From IMG/VR virus record IMGVR_UViG_3300032288_004148, positions 1 through 22,774 of that record: a stretch of 22,774 nucleotides of DNA. One strand, given 5' to 3'. A model generated the notes under the pieces. The model saw nothing but the letters and a program-made list of their open reading frames with translations, ran no database searches and was not told the origin of the DNA. How positions within the stretch are numbered: position 1 is the first letter of the stretch; each line of letters begins with the position of its first letter. The translations under genes and the position numbers were made by a program. The DNA is from a virus. Positions 6,331 through 12,445 of the stretch are shown here, piece after piece.

Positions 6331-6688
6331 TCCAGATAGGAATAATATGACTTCTGATGAAAATGAAATGATTGAACGGTTAATTCTTGATGGCGGAATA
6401 GAAGTTGCTGGTATTGACTCTGAAGATGGATCATTATTATATTCTTTTACTCCTAAAATTAAAGACTTGATGCCAGAACTATATCATGATCATATGAATG
6501 CTGTAAATTCTGAAATACTTTCTTTATGGGAAAGAGGGTATGTAGACATAGATTTATTATCAAAAGATCCAATAGTTACACTTACCCTAAAATCATTTGA
6601 TGAGGAAGAAATATCTAAGTTAAGTAAGCGTGAAAAATGGTCTATTGAAGAACTTAAAAGGCTTTCTGGAAAACACCCCAACAACTAA
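6302..6688 (+). CDS. Conserved phage protein of unknown function
   Basis: A 128-residue soluble protein. It has a basic N-terminus (KKLFKRIFNP), an acidic block with two-residue Asp/Glu repeats, a core around AGIDSEDGSLLYSFTPKIKDLMPELYHDHMNAVNSE described here only in part: a beta strand pair then a helix, and a C-terminal KREKWSIEELKRL helix. I remember similar unnamed proteins in cyanophages and actinophages. Two starts are possible: 6302 (no clear RBS, inside the thioredoxin gene) and 6347 (AGGA 7 nt upstream). The longer form is kept because homologues I recall also carry a basic N-terminus. Confidence 0.65.
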   Translation: MKKLFKRIFNPDRNNMTSDENEMIERLILDGGIEVAGIDSEDGSLLYSFTPKIKDLMPELYHDHMNAVNSEILSLWERGYVDIDLLSKDPIVTLTLKSFDEEEISKLSKREKWSIEELKRLSGKHPNN

Positions 6689-6692
6689 AGTC

Positions 6693-6701
6693 TGATATAA
6701 T
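6693..6701 (+). promoter_or_regulatory. Extended -10 promoter of the structural-like run
   Basis: TGATATAAT (TG at 6693-6694, TATAAT at 6696-6701). Transcription near 6708 leaves a leader with AGGAGG at 6716-6721, the best Shine-Dalgarno in the window, before the ATG at 6728. It probably drives the run of genes up to the terminator at 12390. Confidence 0.6.
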
Positions 6702-6727
6702 CTATATATAAACTTAGGAGGTTTTCT

Positions 6728-7741
6728 ATGCCAGTAGGCGGAAGTAAAAAACCAGCAGGTGGATATCGTGCAGGCAAGAAGGGGTCTTATGGATGTAGTG
6801 GATTTCCAACAGTAAGTGCTGATGGTACAGTTCATGGATGTCATCCAACAAAGGCTAAGGCACAAGCACAGGCTCGTGCAATTTGGGCAAGCGTAGCACG
6901 TAAATTTATTTCATCAGTAGAAAAGTCAATGGTAGTTGAAGGTGACTTTGTTATGTATATGGGTGAAGAGGATGAAATTAAAGTTGGTCGTGTTGAATAT
7001 ATAATGACAAATCCAGGATTATTAGGTCTTCAAGGATCTGAGTATTCACTTGAATATGCAGAAGATGACAAACCAGTAATTGTTAGAGAATATGAAGAAG
7101 AAGATGGTTCTTGGGAAGAAACAGAATATGTTTGTTATCATAGAATGTCTGAAGTAGTAAAGATTGAATCTTTATCTGTTTCAGTTGATTTAATTGTAGA
7201 AATGGGTTCAAGTGGAAGCGGTATTCCATCAACACCACAACAATCTGATATGCAAAATATGTACGATGTTCAAGTTGGTAAAGCAGATAAGCCAAATTAT
7301 CAAGATATAATTAAGCCACGTAAGGGTGAGCCATCAAATGGTAAACTTTATGCAAGAATTATTAGTGAAGCAAAAGATAAATTTGATGTTTATCCATCAG
7401 CAGTAGCAAATGCATGGGTTGTAGCAGAATATAAACGTCGTGGTGGAACATATAAATCAGAAAAACGTGAATACTCTACAGCATCTCGTGAAAGAATGTC
7501 AGAATCAGGGAATGCAATGCCTGACGGATCATTTCCAATTGCCAATCGTGCAGATCTTATGAATGCAATTCGTTCTGTAGGTCGTGCAAAAGATTATGAA
7601 AAAGCAAAAGCACACATTATTCGTCGTGCAAAAGAACTTAATGCAGTTGACATGTTACCAGAAGATTGGAATAGCATGGCTCGTAAAGGCATGACTGGTT
7701 GGGGCGGATCTTTGTTTGATCTTAATCCGTTTACAAAATAA
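6728..7741 (+). CDS. Multidomain phage protein, structural or head-associated candidate
   Basis: A 337-residue protein in three parts. An N-terminal Gly/Lys/Cys region (1-60) contains CSGFPTVSADGTVHGCHPTK, with Cys and His possibly binding metal, and an Ala-Gln-Ala repeat. A central acidic, beta-rich region (70-160) is followed by a Ser/Gly/Pro/Gln linker. The C-terminal part holds FDVYPSAVANAWVVAEYKRRGG and then MPDGSFPIANRADLMNAIRSVG with KAHIIRRAKEL. From memory, these last two modules recur in phage structural or prohead-protease-associated proteins (DUF5872- and DUF6582-like), but I cannot confirm this. It ends in GGSLFDLNPFTK; the protein at 8093 ends in GTAFDLRK. The strong RBS and dedicated promoter suggest high expression. 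Confidence 0.7.
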   Translation: MPVGGSKKPAGGYRAGKKGSYGCSGFPTVSADGTVHGCHPTKAKAQAQARAIWASVARKFISSVEKSMVVEGDFVMYMGEEDEIKVGRVEYIMTNPGLLGLQGSEYSLEYAEDDKPVIVREYEEEDGSWEETEYVCYHRMSEVVKIESLSVSVDLIVEMGSSGSGIPSTPQQSDMQNMYDVQVGKADKPNYQDIIKPRKGEPSNGKLYARIISEAKDKFDVYPSAVANAWVVAEYKRRGGTYKSEKREYSTASRERMSESGNAMPDGSFPIANRADLMNAIRSVGRAKDYEKAKAHIIRRAKELNAVDMLPEDWNSMARKGMTGWGGSLFDLNPFTK

Positions 7742-7899
7742 TGTCTAAAAGATCTTCAGGATCTTATTTTAAAGATCATGGCTTTAATCCATTACAAATT
7801 AAAAATGGAAGAATAGTTCGTCTTAGAAAAGACGGTAGCATTAAAGCAGATCTTGGTCCATATCCAAAAATAAAGGCAGGGGTAGCCAATGGCAAATAA
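7741..7899 (+). CDS. Small basic phage protein
   Basis: A 52-residue ORF whose ATG overlaps the last base of the preceding TAA. It is basic (many Lys/Arg) with a Ser/Gly-rich N-terminus and a beta-like GRIVRLRKDGSIKAD core, ending in PKIKAGVANGK. The tight junction, matching codon use and the coupled gene downstream support it being real. No family recognised. Confidence 0.6.
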   Translation: MSKRSSGSYFKDHGFNPLQIKNGRIVRLRKDGSIKADLGPYPKIKAGVANGK

Positions 7900-7996
7900 A
7901 GAACAAAAGAGTAATGCCAATAAAAAGAAAGAGCCAAAAATGACTCTTAAAGAAAAACGCATTGCAAAACAAGAAAAAAGGGGGGGTAAAAAATGA
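7889..7996 (+). CDS. Very small Lys-rich protein
   Basis: A 35-residue, extremely basic peptide made mainly of Lys, Glu, Asn and Gln, probably helical or disordered. It overlaps the preceding gene by 11 nt and the next by 4 nt (ATGA), and GGGG at 7879-7882 gives an RBS. It could be a nucleic-acid-binding or scaffold-like peptide; this is a guess from composition only. Confidence 0.5.
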   Translation: MANKEQKSNANKKKEPKMTLKEKRIAKQEKRGGKK

Positions 7997-8100
7997 GTAC
8001 ATTTTATTTCTTGCACTCATTAGCAATAGGTTTGTTAATGATTGGATCATTTTTTTGGGGTAGATCCTATGAAACAAAAAGAATAAAGAAAAATGGCTGA
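7993..8100 (+). CDS. Very small single-TM protein
   Basis: A 35-residue peptide with one TM segment (about residues 4-23, including LAIGLLMIGSFFWG) followed by a basic tail. The ATGA overlap with the upstream gene, a six-G run at 7981-7986 as RBS and an 8-nt overlap with the next gene support expression. Function unknown. Confidence 0.55.
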   Translation: MSTFYFLHSLAIGLLMIGSFFWGRSYETKRIKKNG

Positions 8101-8461
8101 TACATACACACCTAATGCTGGCATGAAGGCTGCTGCACGTCGTGCTCTAAAGTGGAAAGCAGATGGAAAGGCTAAAGGAGCAGGAACTCCAGTAGGTTGG
8201 GGTCGTGCAACTGACATTGTAAATGGATCCGTTATGTCTCTTAGTACTGTTAAAAGAATGTATTCTTTTTTCTCTCGTCATGAAGTAGATAAAAAAGGCA
8301 AAGGGTTTTATGATGGCCCAGAATTCCCATCTAATGGAAGAATTATGTGGGATGCTTGGGGTGGGGATGCAGGGTTTGCATGGAGCCGTGCAATTGTAGA
8401 AAGAGAAAAGAAAAAAGTGGAAAAAGTATGGCAGGGAACTGCTTTTGATTTAAGAAAATAG
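8093..8461 (+). CDS. Phage protein with conserved RHEVDKKG / WGGDAG domain
   Basis: A 122-residue protein. The pattern is an N-terminal helix with MKAAARRALKWKADGKAKG, a turn GWGRATDIVNG, a helix with VKRMYSFFSRHEVDKKGKG, and SNGRIMWDAWGGDAGFAW near the end. I remember this domain as common in phages, alone or fused to structural and protease proteins, without assigned function. The C-terminal GTAFDLRK parallels the FDL ending of the protein at 6728. The start overlaps the preceding gene by 8 nt, and the preceding coding region supplies an A/G-rich RBS. It probably belongs to the virion or assembly set, which is inference. Confidence 0.7.
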   Translation: MADTYTPNAGMKAAARRALKWKADGKAKGAGTPVGWGRATDIVNGSVMSLSTVKRMYSFFSRHEVDKKGKGFYDGPEFPSNGRIMWDAWGGDAGFAWSRAIVEREKKKVEKVWQGTAFDLRK

Positions 8462-8470
8462 GGGGGGAAT

Positions 8471-8632
8471 ATGGATAATTTAGAAAAAAATGAATTAATT
8501 CAGTTAGTTGGGTTTTATAAGCAAAAACTATCCGACACAGAATTAGAATTATTAAAATTTCAAATTGAAATTAATAAACTTAATTCCATGATTTTAAGTT
8601 TAACAAAAGAGCCAACAAAAAAATCTAAATAA
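8471..8632 (+). CDS. Small coiled-coil protein
   Basis: A 53-residue ORF preceded by a seven-G run (8461-8467) as RBS. It is nearly all helix-forming, with hydrophobic residues (Leu/Ile/Val) at heptad spacing from about residue 4 to 44, then a Lys-rich tail. A homo- or hetero-oligomer by coiled coil is likely. It is 9 nt after the previous gene and 2 nt before the next one. No family recognised. Confidence 0.6.
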   Translation: MDNLEKNELIQLVGFYKQKLSDTELELLKFQIEINKLNSMILSLTKEPTKKSK

Positions 8633-8634
8633 AA

Positions 8635-9063
8635 ATGGAATATTTATTAATTATAGGCTTGACATTAGTAATTTTTTGGTCTATAATTAAAGTATCAAAT
8701 AAAAAAAGAATAACATTTTTAAAAAAAATTAAATATAGACAGAGCGATATGCACGAAATAATTAAAAACGTTATTCCAAAACAAAAATTTGATAAACCTA
8801 GATCTATTACTCAATCTCAAAAACATATTCAAAAAAACATGTTAAGGGTAGTAATAGAAAAAAATAAGGCATATTGGATATTGGATAATGTTTTTTATAC
8901 TGCTGATGCTATTAATGGCAGGGTAAATGAAAATACAGCAAAACCATTAAATGTTGAAAATATGTCTAAAAAAGAATTAGATAAGATGTTATCAATACTT
9001 GATGACTTAAAACAAGGGGTAGGACCAAATGATAGTGGCAGTGCAGGGAACAAAAGAGTTTAA
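8635..9063 (+). CDS. Membrane-anchored protein of unknown function
   Basis: A 142-residue protein with an N-terminal TM anchor (about residues 3-21) followed directly by Lys/Arg residues, which predicts a cytoplasmic C-terminal domain. The soluble part is Lys/Ile/Asn-rich, with a VIEKNKAYWILDNVFYTADAI-type beta region (given in part), then a helix KKELDKMLSILDDLKQG and a Gly/Ser tail. Its 3' end overlaps the SLOG-like gene by 35 nt. No family recognised. Confidence 0.62.
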   Translation: MEYLLIIGLTLVIFWSIIKVSNKKRITFLKKIKYRQSDMHEIIKNVIPKQKFDKPRSITQSQKHIQKNMLRVVIEKNKAYWILDNVFYTADAINGRVNENTAKPLNVENMSKKELDKMLSILDDLKQGVGPNDSGSAGNKRV

Positions 9064-9379
9064 TCAATATAATATATTTTTACGTGCCATGAGTGTTGCC
9101 TTGTCAGGTATGAAAGATGAAGATAGTGAATTTATTATCTACTCCGCTGGTCCATTAAAAATAAATAATTTTGTTTCAGAGTTTTCTAATTTATCAGAGC
9201 GTGGAATGAAAGCAAGAGGCAAAAAAATTAAATTTTATAATGTAGCACCTGCATGGTTAAGTGAACATATAAATCAAATTAATTATTTTGCTTTTTTAAG
9301 TAATCCAAAAGAACCAAAATCAAAATTGGTTTTAACTGCAGAAGCAAATAATATTGACGTTGGTCTTTTTAAATATTAG
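9029..9379 (+). CDS. SLOG/DUF2493-like nucleotide-binding protein (putative)
   Basis: A 116-residue protein beginning MIVAVQGTKEFNQYNIFLRAM, which resembles the GT-[RK]-xF start of SLOG/DUF2493 (YpsA-related) Rossmann-like proteins. A later IIYSAGPLKINNFVSEF segment matches the G-[GA]-A-x-G-hydrophobic position where those proteins bind nucleotide-like ligands, although the Gly content is lower. Related domains are thought to bind NAD- or ADP-ribose-type molecules and some serve as sensors in conflict systems. The start at 9029 is supported by GGGGTAGGA at 9016-9024. The assignment is tentative. Confidence 0.55.
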   Translation: MIVAVQGTKEFNQYNIFLRAMSVALSGMKDEDSEFIIYSAGPLKINNFVSEFSNLSERGMKARGKKIKFYNVAPAWLSEHINQINYFAFLSNPKEPKSKLVLTAEANNIDVGLFKY

Positions 9380-9388
9380 GAGAAAAAA

Positions 9389-9598
9389 ATGATAATTAAA
9401 AGTTTAAATACAATGGAAAAAATTGTAAACAAAAATAAAAATTTATTTTGGTATGGTTGGGATGTTGTTGATTTAAAAGAATCTGATATAGCAAAAACTT
9501 CTCCTTTAGGAATTAGAGTAAAAGATAAATGGTATTTACATAGAGTTTATAAACCTGGTCGTAATGGTTGGGACATACCAAATAAGTATAAGGACTAA
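9389..9598 (+). CDS. Small phage protein of unknown function
   Basis: A 69-residue protein with AGGAG 6 nt upstream of its ATG. It has a Lys/Asn-rich N-terminal half, then LFWYGWDVVDLKESDI and a C-terminal VKDKWYLHRVYKPGRNGWDIP stretch of aromatic and basic residues that looks like a small beta domain. No family recognised. It ends 2 nt before the WhiB gene. Confidence 0.62.
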   Translation: MIIKSLNTMEKIVNKNKNLFWYGWDVVDLKESDIAKTSPLGIRVKDKWYLHRVYKPGRNGWDIPNKYKD

Positions 9599-9600
9599 TT

Positions 9601-9882
9601 TTGAAACAGCATTTATGGAAAGACGAGGCTTTATGTTTGGAAACAGACAATAACGCATTTTTTGATAAATACGAAGATCACGAAGTATCTAGAAGAGATA
9701 TTGACGAACTTTGCAAACAATGCCCAGTTAGAAAAATATGTTTTGCTAATGGTATTTCTGGTAAAGAGTGGGGTGTTTGGGGTGGAGTCTATTTAGAAGG
9801 CGGAGAAGTTTCAAAAGAATTTAATAAACATAAAACCAAACAAGACTGGTCAACTATTTGGCAAGCCCTAACAATGGAATAA
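9601..9882 (+). CDS. WhiB-family Fe-S transcriptional regulator
   Basis: A 93-residue WhiB-like protein starting at TTG. The four cluster-binding Cys are at 12, 38, 41 and 47 (C-x25-C-x2-C-x5-C), and the family's G-[VI]-W-G-G turn is at 58-62 (GVWGG). These bind a 4Fe-4S cluster, and such proteins usually partner with the host primary sigma factor to change promoter choice. WhiB proteins are confined to Actinobacteria and their phages, so this gene sets the host phylum. The basic C-terminus after the turn (Lys-His-Lys-Thr-Lys) may contact DNA. It lies in the plus-strand run between unknown genes and could reprogram host or late phage transcription. Confidence 0.92.
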   Translation: MKQHLWKDEALCLETDNNAFFDKYEDHEVSRRDIDELCKQCPVRKICFANGISGKEWGVWGGVYLEGGEVSKEFNKHKTKQDWSTIWQALTME

Positions 9883-9883
9883 A

Positions 9884-10114
9884 GTGTATACAGATACTAT
9901 GCGTATGGCCGTGCATTCAATTACACCACCTAAAGGATTTGGGGTAGAAATTATTGACAATGAGCATTTTCTTACAGTAAAATTAGATGAAAGAAAGTTT
10001 TTGCACATGGTCCATGATGATAAAATATCAGCACTACAATATGTTGTAAAACTAAAAAAAGTTTTAGAAGAATGTGGTGCTATAGTTTTAGTAACTAGAG
10101 AGGCAGTTAAGTGA
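9884..10114 (+). CDS. Small phage protein of unknown function
   Basis: Up to 76 residues from GTG at 9884, one base after the WhiB stop; ATG at 9899 or 9905 are alternative starts. The core is beta-rich (GFGVEIIDNEHFLTVKLDE) followed by a helix (LQYVVKLKKVLEECGAIVLVT). The C-terminus overlaps the next gene by 4 nt (GTGA). The compact alpha/beta look suggests a small folded domain, but no family was recognised. Confidence 0.6.
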   Translation: MYTDTMRMAVHSITPPKGFGVEIIDNEHFLTVKLDERKFLHMVHDDKISALQYVVKLKKVLEECGAIVLVTREAVK

Positions 10115-10242
10115 TTAAACAATTATTTAAAATTTTTACTTGTAAAATTAAAAATCATACATTAGTTATTGCTGGCGCATGTCCATTTACAGGGAAAAAA
10201 TATAACGCTTGTACAAGATGTGGAGCAATGATATCAATATGA
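10111..10242 (+). CDS. Very small zinc-ribbon-like protein
   Basis: A 43-residue peptide starting at GTG within a GTGA overlap. It has Cys11, His16, Cys24, Cys34 and Cys37, the last two as C-x2-C in NACTRCGAM, enough for one zinc site. The N-terminus is basic and hydrophobic. It overlaps the next ATG by 4 nt, which supports translation. No named family. Confidence 0.6.
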   Translation: MIKQLFKIFTCKIKNHTLVIAGACPFTGKKYNACTRCGAMISI

Positions 10243-10364
10243 AAAAAAAGACAAAAATATTAATTTTAATAGCAATATCTATTTTAACTGCTACAACACT
10301 TTGGATAAAGTTTAATTTAAAAAAAATATCTGATTTAGATTTTTTTGATATAGAAAAAAACTAA
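10239..10364 (+). CDS. Very small single-TM protein
   Basis: A 41-residue peptide with a Lys-rich N-terminus, one TM segment (about residues 6-22) and a Lys/Asp/Phe tail. It could be a signal-anchor or an uncleaved signal peptide. Overlaps at both ends (ATGA with the upstream gene, TAATG with the downstream one) show it sits inside a coupled operon. Confidence 0.58.
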   Translation: MKKKTKILILIAISILTATTLWIKFNLKKISDLDFFDIEKN

Positions 10365-10852
10365 TGCAAACCTTTTTGCCATATAAAGATTATGATCAGT
10401 GTGCGGAAATACTAGATAATAAAAGATTAAATAAACAGATATTAGAGTCATATCAAATACTAAAGGTTTTATCTGGTCAATCCTCTTCAGGTGCTTGGCG
10501 CAACCATCCAGCGGTTTTGATGTGGAAAAATTCTGAAAAATCATTGCGTATATACGTCAATACCATGATTAAAGAGGCTAGGCTTAGGGGTATTAGAACA
10601 GATGGCAATGAGACCAATTTAGACGCTTTAGAAGCCGTTTCTGGGCATTTATGGGGTACTGATAAGCCAGTCTGGAGTCAGGTATCTCATATAAAACGTG
10701 TCAATATTACTCACAGGGCTAATCTTTATCGTAAAGACCCAATATATTATGCTGAGTTTTATCAAGATACTAAAAATAAAAATAATAAACCATGTTGTGA
10801 TAAGTGTTTATATTATTGGACAACCCATGCTATTCGGAATGGAGTACAATAG
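10364..10852 (+). CDS. MSMEG_6728-like / pyrimidine-dimer DNA glycosylase-like protein
   Basis: A 162-residue protein beginning MQTFLPYKDYDQCAEILDNKRLNKQ, given here in pieces: the QTFLPY start, DNKRLNKQ, QILKVL, and WRNHPAVLMW. From memory these match the MSMEG_6728 family, which is annotated as related to T4 endonuclease V (pyrimidine-dimer glycosylase). Family members are common in Actinobacteria. The C-terminal part adds VSHIKRVNITHRANL and a C-x2-C pair (CCDKC) that may bind zinc. A dimer-repair enzyme would suit a phage of sunlit water. The start overlaps the preceding stop by one base. Confidence 0.78.
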   Translation: MQTFLPYKDYDQCAEILDNKRLNKQILESYQILKVLSGQSSSGAWRNHPAVLMWKNSEKSLRIYVNTMIKEARLRGIRTDGNETNLDALEAVSGHLWGTDKPVWSQVSHIKRVNITHRANLYRKDPIYYAEFYQDTKNKNNKPCCDKCLYYWTTHAIRNGVQ

Positions 10853-10857
10853 GTATT

Positions 10858-11217
10858 ATGGAAATGATGTTTTTGGTATTTTTTGCTACTCTTTCTTTTT
10901 CCTTTGGGCTATCGTATTGGGTAACATCTAATAAATTAAAAAAATCTAACCTATTGTTGGCTGAACTTTTTATAAAAAACAAAGCACTTGAAAAATTAAA
11001 CTTTCAAACCAATAACGAAATTAATATTTCTGAAGATACATTACATAGAGAAAACTTTATAAAATTTTTATCTGATTCTAGAGATTGGGCATTTGAATAT
11101 ATTGAAAAATCACAGCAAACTATTAAAGAAATTTCAGATGAATTAAAGGTAAAAGGTTTGCATGACTATTCTGACAAACTTTTAACGCTTTTACCAGAAA
11201 AAAATATAAATAAATGA
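10858..11217 (+). CDS. Membrane-anchored coiled-coil phage protein
   Basis: A 119-residue protein from the ATG at 10858 (an upstream in-frame start would overlap the glycosylase gene by more than 40 nt). It has an N-terminal TM anchor (about 3-22), then a Lys/Glu/Leu-rich helix with heptad-like hydrophobic spacing, and a core NFIKFLSDSRDWAFEYIEKSQ which I remember from other actinophage proteins of unknown function. A TACAAT at 10845-10850, 7 nt upstream of the ATG, may give a weak leaderless start. It overlaps the next gene by 4 nt. Confidence 0.65.
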   Translation: MEMMFLVFFATLSFSFGLSYWVTSNKLKKSNLLLAELFIKNKALEKLNFQTNNEINISEDTLHRENFIKFLSDSRDWAFEYIEKSQQTIKEISDELKVKGLHDYSDKLLTLLPEKNINK

Positions 11218-11933
11218 AAAATAATAAAAAAGTTTATTTTATTCCTACAACAAAACAAGCAGAAATTTTAGATAAACACCCCCAACCATCAAAATATTAT
11301 ATTCCAAAATGGTATAAAGACATGAAAAATGAAACAGAAACATTGGATGGAAGAAAAATTCCCAGTGCAAAAATGTGTATTCCATTTTTAGACTCTTTTA
11401 CTACTGGATATACTCAAGAATTACCAGCAGATATTGAGTTTATTTTTGTTGGCATTGATCCAGACACTGGTAGAGATCTGTATAGTTATAAATGGTCTGG
11501 AGAATTTAGACCTGTATCAAGTAGAGGTGAAGAATTAGGAGAAAAAAATATTTTTCCAAAATTTGATGGATACAGTAATTCAGAATTTCATTGGAACTCT
11601 GTTTGGGAACCAAAGACCCCTAAAGGATATAGCACAATATATTTTCATCCAAATAACAGGTTAGATTTACCATTTCACACTTTAACTGGAATAATAGATA
11701 CAGATAAATGGTCTATTGGTGGACCAGTTCCATTTTTATTAAAAAGTGGTTTTTCTGGAATAATACCCGCAGGAACACCAATTTATCAATTTGTTTTTAT
11801 AAAAAGAGATAAATGGAAATATTTTAAAGAAAAATTTAATGATGAGAATATTAGAAAAAACGCATATAAAATAAAAAGATTTCTTTTAAATGGATATAAA
11901 AAAATAATTTGGCAAAAAAAGGAATATTTATAA
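11214..11933 (+). CDS. Paralog-family protein, long form (copy 3 of 5)
   Basis: A 239-residue protein sharing architecture with those at 18447 and 20982. Its N-terminus has YYIPKWYKDM (28-37), then KMCIPFLDSFTTGY (53-66) and LPAD (70-73). The C-terminal half has KTPKGYSTIYFHP (124-136), LPF-x-TLTGIIDTD (152-164) and IIPAGTPIYQF (183-193). The GIIDTD and GTPI elements are 28 residues apart, close to the distance between dUTPase motif 3 (GVIDxD) and motif 4 (GDRIAQ) in the family as I remember it. The motif-5 Gly-rich tail of dUTPases is absent and the residue after D-x-D is Lys, not Tyr, so dUTPase activity is unlikely. Function unknown; coupled to the preceding gene by 4 nt. Confidence 0.72.
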   Translation: MKNNKKVYFIPTTKQAEILDKHPQPSKYYIPKWYKDMKNETETLDGRKIPSAKMCIPFLDSFTTGYTQELPADIEFIFVGIDPDTGRDLYSYKWSGEFRPVSSRGEELGEKNIFPKFDGYSNSEFHWNSVWEPKTPKGYSTIYFHPNNRLDLPFHTLTGIIDTDKWSIGGPVPFLLKSGFSGIIPAGTPIYQFVFIKRDKWKYFKEKFNDENIRKNAYKIKRFLLNGYKKIIWQKKEYL

Positions 11934-11935
11934 AA

Positions 11936-12094
11936 ATGAAAAATATTATAATGTCATTAATAACAGGTTTTGGGTGCGGTGTCGTGTTCGCAGCATTCAA
12001 ATTGCCAGTACCAGCACCACCAGTTTTTGCGGGAGTCGCAGGAATTATTGGTTTATGGATTGGTTTCACAACACTAACACGAATTATATCCTAG
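11936..12094 (+). CDS. XapX-domain-like small membrane protein
   Basis: A 52-residue, almost wholly hydrophobic protein starting at the ATG at 11936 (2 nt after the preceding stop). The order is a TM segment with GFGCGVVFAAF, a short LPVPAPPVFAGVAGIIG linker and a second TM ending in WIGF. This matches the XapX domain (DUF1427), in which a Gly-rich helix and the S/V-PAPP element recur. The function of XapX proteins is not established. Position one gene before a holin-like protein hints at a membrane role in lysis or transport. The longer upstream TTG start is rejected because it would overlap the preceding gene. Confidence 0.72.
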   Translation: MKNIIMSLITGFGCGVVFAAFKLPVPAPPVFAGVAGIIGLWIGFTTLTRIIS

Positions 12095-12102
12095 GAGGAA
12101 TA

Positions 12103-12381
12103 ATGAATAACTTACTAAATGATAAGACAAAGGCAATGCTAGCATCATATGGACGATCTGTTCTTGGTGCAGTAATTGCATTATATATGGCTGGTGTAAC
12201 AGATCCAAAAGATCTATGGGCTGCATTAATTGCTGCTTTAGCACCCGTTGCATTGAGAGCACTCAATCCTAACGATAAAGCGTTTGGCGTATTACCAGAT
12301 ACAGGTGCTGTTTCAGATGCACTTAGCAAGATTGTACCTGCTAAGAAGGCTCCAGCAAAAAAGGCTGCTAAGAAAAAGTAG
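12103..12381 (+). CDS. r1t-type holin-like membrane protein
   Basis: A 92-residue protein with AGGAGG (12093-12098) as a strong RBS. TM segments lie at about 14-31 (SVLGAVIALYMAG) and 36-53 (LWAALIAALAPVALRAL), followed by LNPNDKAFGV, which I remember from holin-like proteins of actinophages. The C-terminus is a Lys/Ala/Pro tail (AKKAPAKKAAKKK), which is typical of the basic end of holins. A holin would release the CHAP endolysin, but the two genes are 11 kb apart, so another candidate (gene at 399) exists. It is the last gene before the terminator at 12390. Confidence 0.7.
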   Translation: MNNLLNDKTKAMLASYGRSVLGAVIALYMAGVTDPKDLWAALIAALAPVALRALNPNDKAFGVLPDTGAVSDALSKIVPAKKAPAKKAAKKK

Positions 12382-12389
12382 TTTGTTTT

Positions 12390-12431
12390 AATAAAGGGGG
12401 CAAACTTAAAAACTTGCCCTCTTTATTTTTT
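12390..12431 (+). terminator. Strong rho-independent terminator
   Basis: AATAAAGGGGGCAA (12390-12403) pairs with TTGCCCTCTTTATT (12414-12427) through 14 bp with one G-T wobble and no mismatch. The loop is 10 nt (12404-12413), followed by TTTT at 12428-12431. It closes the plus-strand run and separates it from the glycan island. Confidence 0.9.
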
Positions 12432-12445
12432 ATAACGGGGTAACT

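Noticed and set aside
10845-10850. TACAAT as a firm promoter for the gene at 10858
   Set aside because: It is inside the end of the preceding gene, without TG extension or -35; kept only as a remark in that gene.
12084-12329. 81-residue minus-strand ORF opposite the holin-like gene
   Set aside because: Antisense shadow of a TM gene with AGGAGG and a typical holin tail; no signals of its own.
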